Source: Chloroflexota bacterium
GTDB taxonomy: Bacteria > Chloroflexota > Dehalococcoidia > Lucifugimonadales > Lucifugimonadaceae
Length of the DNA stretch: 6,311 nt
NCBI GenBank assembly: GCA_002712125.1
Contig: PASL01000018.1
Location: 64,271 to 70,581, forward strand
Direction: 5' to 3'
Part shown: positions 5,058 to 6,311 of the stretch, piece by piece
How the letters are laid out: every line of letters starts with the position of its first letter
Position numbering within the stretch: position 1 is the stretch's first letter
Position numbers and translations under genes: made by a program
Notes under the pieces: generated by a model
The model's input: the letters and a program-made list of their open reading frames with translations, nothing else
The model's database searches: none
Told to the model about the DNA's origin: nothing

Positions 5058-6311
5058 TTATCCCCAATCAGGTATATCGTACATTGGAGCAAAATAAGGA
5101 CTATTAGGATTGAATGATGTGAGTGTTGAAGGATTTTTAACTTTACCTGGAAGTCGAATATCACTGCCTTGAATACCTGAAAATTCATCACCTAGTTCTT
5201 TAGCACATTCATCAAGTAATTTTTGTAGTTCTAGAACAATTTCAGGGTGTTTTTCATAAACATTATTTTTTTCTGAAATATCATTTTCTAAGTTATATAA
5301 TTCACTTACTTTTTTACCATCTTTTTGCTGATGAAGTTTCCATTTTTTATTTCTCACAGCCTCAAGATTATTCTGTTTGTAGTAAAAAAAAGTTTCTCTT
5401 GGACTTTTTGAATTAATTGGTGAGTACATTACATTGGAAAAATCAAGACTGTCAATTTTATTTTTACTATCTATTTTTATACCTAATATAGAAGAAATTG
5501 TTCGAAAAAAATCAATAGATGAGACTAGTTCATCAGAGGTTGAATTAGCTGGAATTTTTTTTGGCCACTTCATTATCATAGGTACTCTTTGTCCTCCCTC
5601 ATAAGTTTCTTGTTTTTTACCTCGAAGAGGTGCGTTACTTCCGTTATTTCTAGTATTGGAACCATTATCACTTGTGAAGATTATAAGAGTATTTTCATCT
5701 AAATCTAGTTTCTTAAGTTCATCTAATATCATAGCTGTAGACCAGTCAATGCCGCTTACTGCTGCACCATACCTACCGTTTCTAGAATTATTTATAAATC
5801 TTTCAGGAGCATATAATGGCAGATGAACATACATATGAGCTAAGTATAAAAAAAATGGTTGTTTTTTATTTTTTCTGATAAATTTTATACTTTCTTCAAC
5901 ATATCTTTCTGTTATACCGGCTTGATCTGGTTGCTCTTGTATAACTTCATTATCGCTAATCAATGGCAAAGGAGGAAATTTTTCTCTACGCGAACGTGTT
6001 TCTTCATCAATAGGTCCAAATGATCCCCCAGGGATCATATCTTCTGGTATTACAGCACGCCCCATATCGTTTGAGTATGGAATTCCATAGTAGCTGTCAA
6101 AACCGTAGTTAGTCGGAAGAAATTCTTTCTGGTCTCCGCAATGCCATTTTCCAATAATTTTAGTATTATATCCTGCACTCTTAACCTGATTAGCAATGGT
6201 TATTTCGTTGGTGTTCAACCCTGTAGGTGAACCGGGAAAAAGAACGTTTCGGTTATCATCAAAAGACCCGAAACTAATTCGTGGAGGATAACAACCAGTC
6301 AACATTGCAGC
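5058..6311 (-). CDS. Type I sulfatase (arylsulfatase-like), N-terminus cut by right edge
   Basis: 417 residues of a formylglycine-dependent sulfatase, hydrolysing a sulfate ester to an alcohol and sulfate. The reading frame stays open to the window edge, where AAMLTG matches the last six positions of the CxPxR-type signature. The ATG at 6305 is therefore an internal methionine, and the modified cysteine should be encoded 13 to 15 bases past the edge. Numbering from that Met: the second sulfatase signature GYNTKIIGKWH is at 45-55 with Lys53 and His55. His161, the pair Asp213-Asn214 in FTSDNG, and Lys230 in PLRGKK...YEGGQRVP match arylsulfatase A His229, Asp281-Asn282 and Lys302. The first metal-binding aspartates and any signal peptide are outside, so location is unknown. 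The FGE gene lies about 2.5 kb away on the same strand. The substrate (aryl, carbohydrate or other) cannot be read from the sequence. Confidence 0.94.
   Translation of the reverse strand, partial: AAMLTGCYPPRISFGSFDDNRNVLFPGSPTGLNTNEITIANQVKSAGYNTKIIGKWHCGDQKEFLPTNYGFDSYYGIPYSNDMGRAVIPEDMIPGGSFGPIDEETRSRREKFPPLPLISDNEVIQEQPDQAGITERYVEESIKFIRKNKKQPFFLYLAHMYVHLPLYAPERFINNSRNGRYGAAVSGIDWSTAMILDELKKLDLDENTLIIFTSDNGSNTRNNGSNAPLRGKKQETYEGGQRVPMIMKWPKKIPANSTSDELVSSIDFFRTISSILGIKIDSKNKIDSLDFSNVMYSPINSKSPRETFFYYKQNNLEAVRNKKWKLHQQKDGKKVSELYNLENDISEKNNVYEKHPEIVLELQKLLDECAKELGDEFSGIQGSDIRLPGKVKNPSTLTSFNPNSPYFAPMYDIPDWG

Noticed and set aside
5052..5067. Weak hairpin (TTGG...CCAA, or GGAT...ATCC) between the convergent SDR and sulfatase stops
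   Set aside because: Four-base arms, competing foldings and no T tract on either strand; not enough for a terminator.
6303..6305. ATG at 6305 as the sulfatase start codon
   Set aside because: The frame stays open to the edge and the two residues before it complete the end of the sulfatase signature, so the true start is outside the window.
1..6311. Search for CRISPR repeats, tRNA or rRNA genes, insertion sequence ends, toxin-antitoxin or defence genes
   Set aside because: None seen by eye; nearly all of the sequence is explained by seven metabolic or membrane genes.

Overview
The window is a densely packed, strongly AT-rich (by eye about two-thirds A+T) bacterial segment with seven protein genes, two of them cut by the window edges. 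No rRNA, tRNA, CRISPR array, insertion sequence or phage gene is visible. Gaps between genes are very short (1 to 89 bases) and there is no gene-free stretch above 100 bases. A small, compact genome carrying a formylglycine-dependent sulfatase, an oxidoreductase set and PLP enzymes is what one sees in uncultivated marine heterotrophs such as AT-rich SAR202/Dehalococcoidia-like bacteria. That placement is a guess from gene content and base composition; no marker gene here settles the taxonomy.

Layout, left to right. The 5' part of a zinc-dependent alcohol dehydrogenase gene (minus strand) runs off the left edge. It is divergent, across an 89-base promoter region, from a zinc-ribbon threonine synthase-like PLP enzyme (plus). 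That gene converges, with one base between the stop codons, on the end of a minus-strand operon. Read in its own direction the operon is: RDD-family membrane protein, then a class I/II aminotransferase, then a formylglycine-generating enzyme (FGE). Spacers inside it are 4 and 10 bases. A 68-base divergent region separates the RDD gene from a plus-strand SDR dehydrogenase, which converges on a sulfatase (minus) that runs off the right edge.

How the genes fit together. The best-supported functional link is FGE and sulfatase. The FGE has both catalytic cysteines, and the visible sulfatase carries the tail of the active-site signature plus the other expected active-site residues, so the FGE probably activates this sulfatase post-translationally. 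The alcohol dehydrogenase and the SDR could oxidise alcohols released by desulfation, but that is only a neighbourhood inference. The aminotransferase and the threonine synthase-like enzyme look like amino-acid metabolism genes, and nothing visible ties them to sulfate ester use.

Two initiation styles appear. The alcohol dehydrogenase and SDR genes have clear Shine-Dalgarno sequences. The threonine synthase-like and RDD genes have none, and instead carry a -10-like hexamer 6 to 7 bases before the ATG, as expected for leaderless transcripts.
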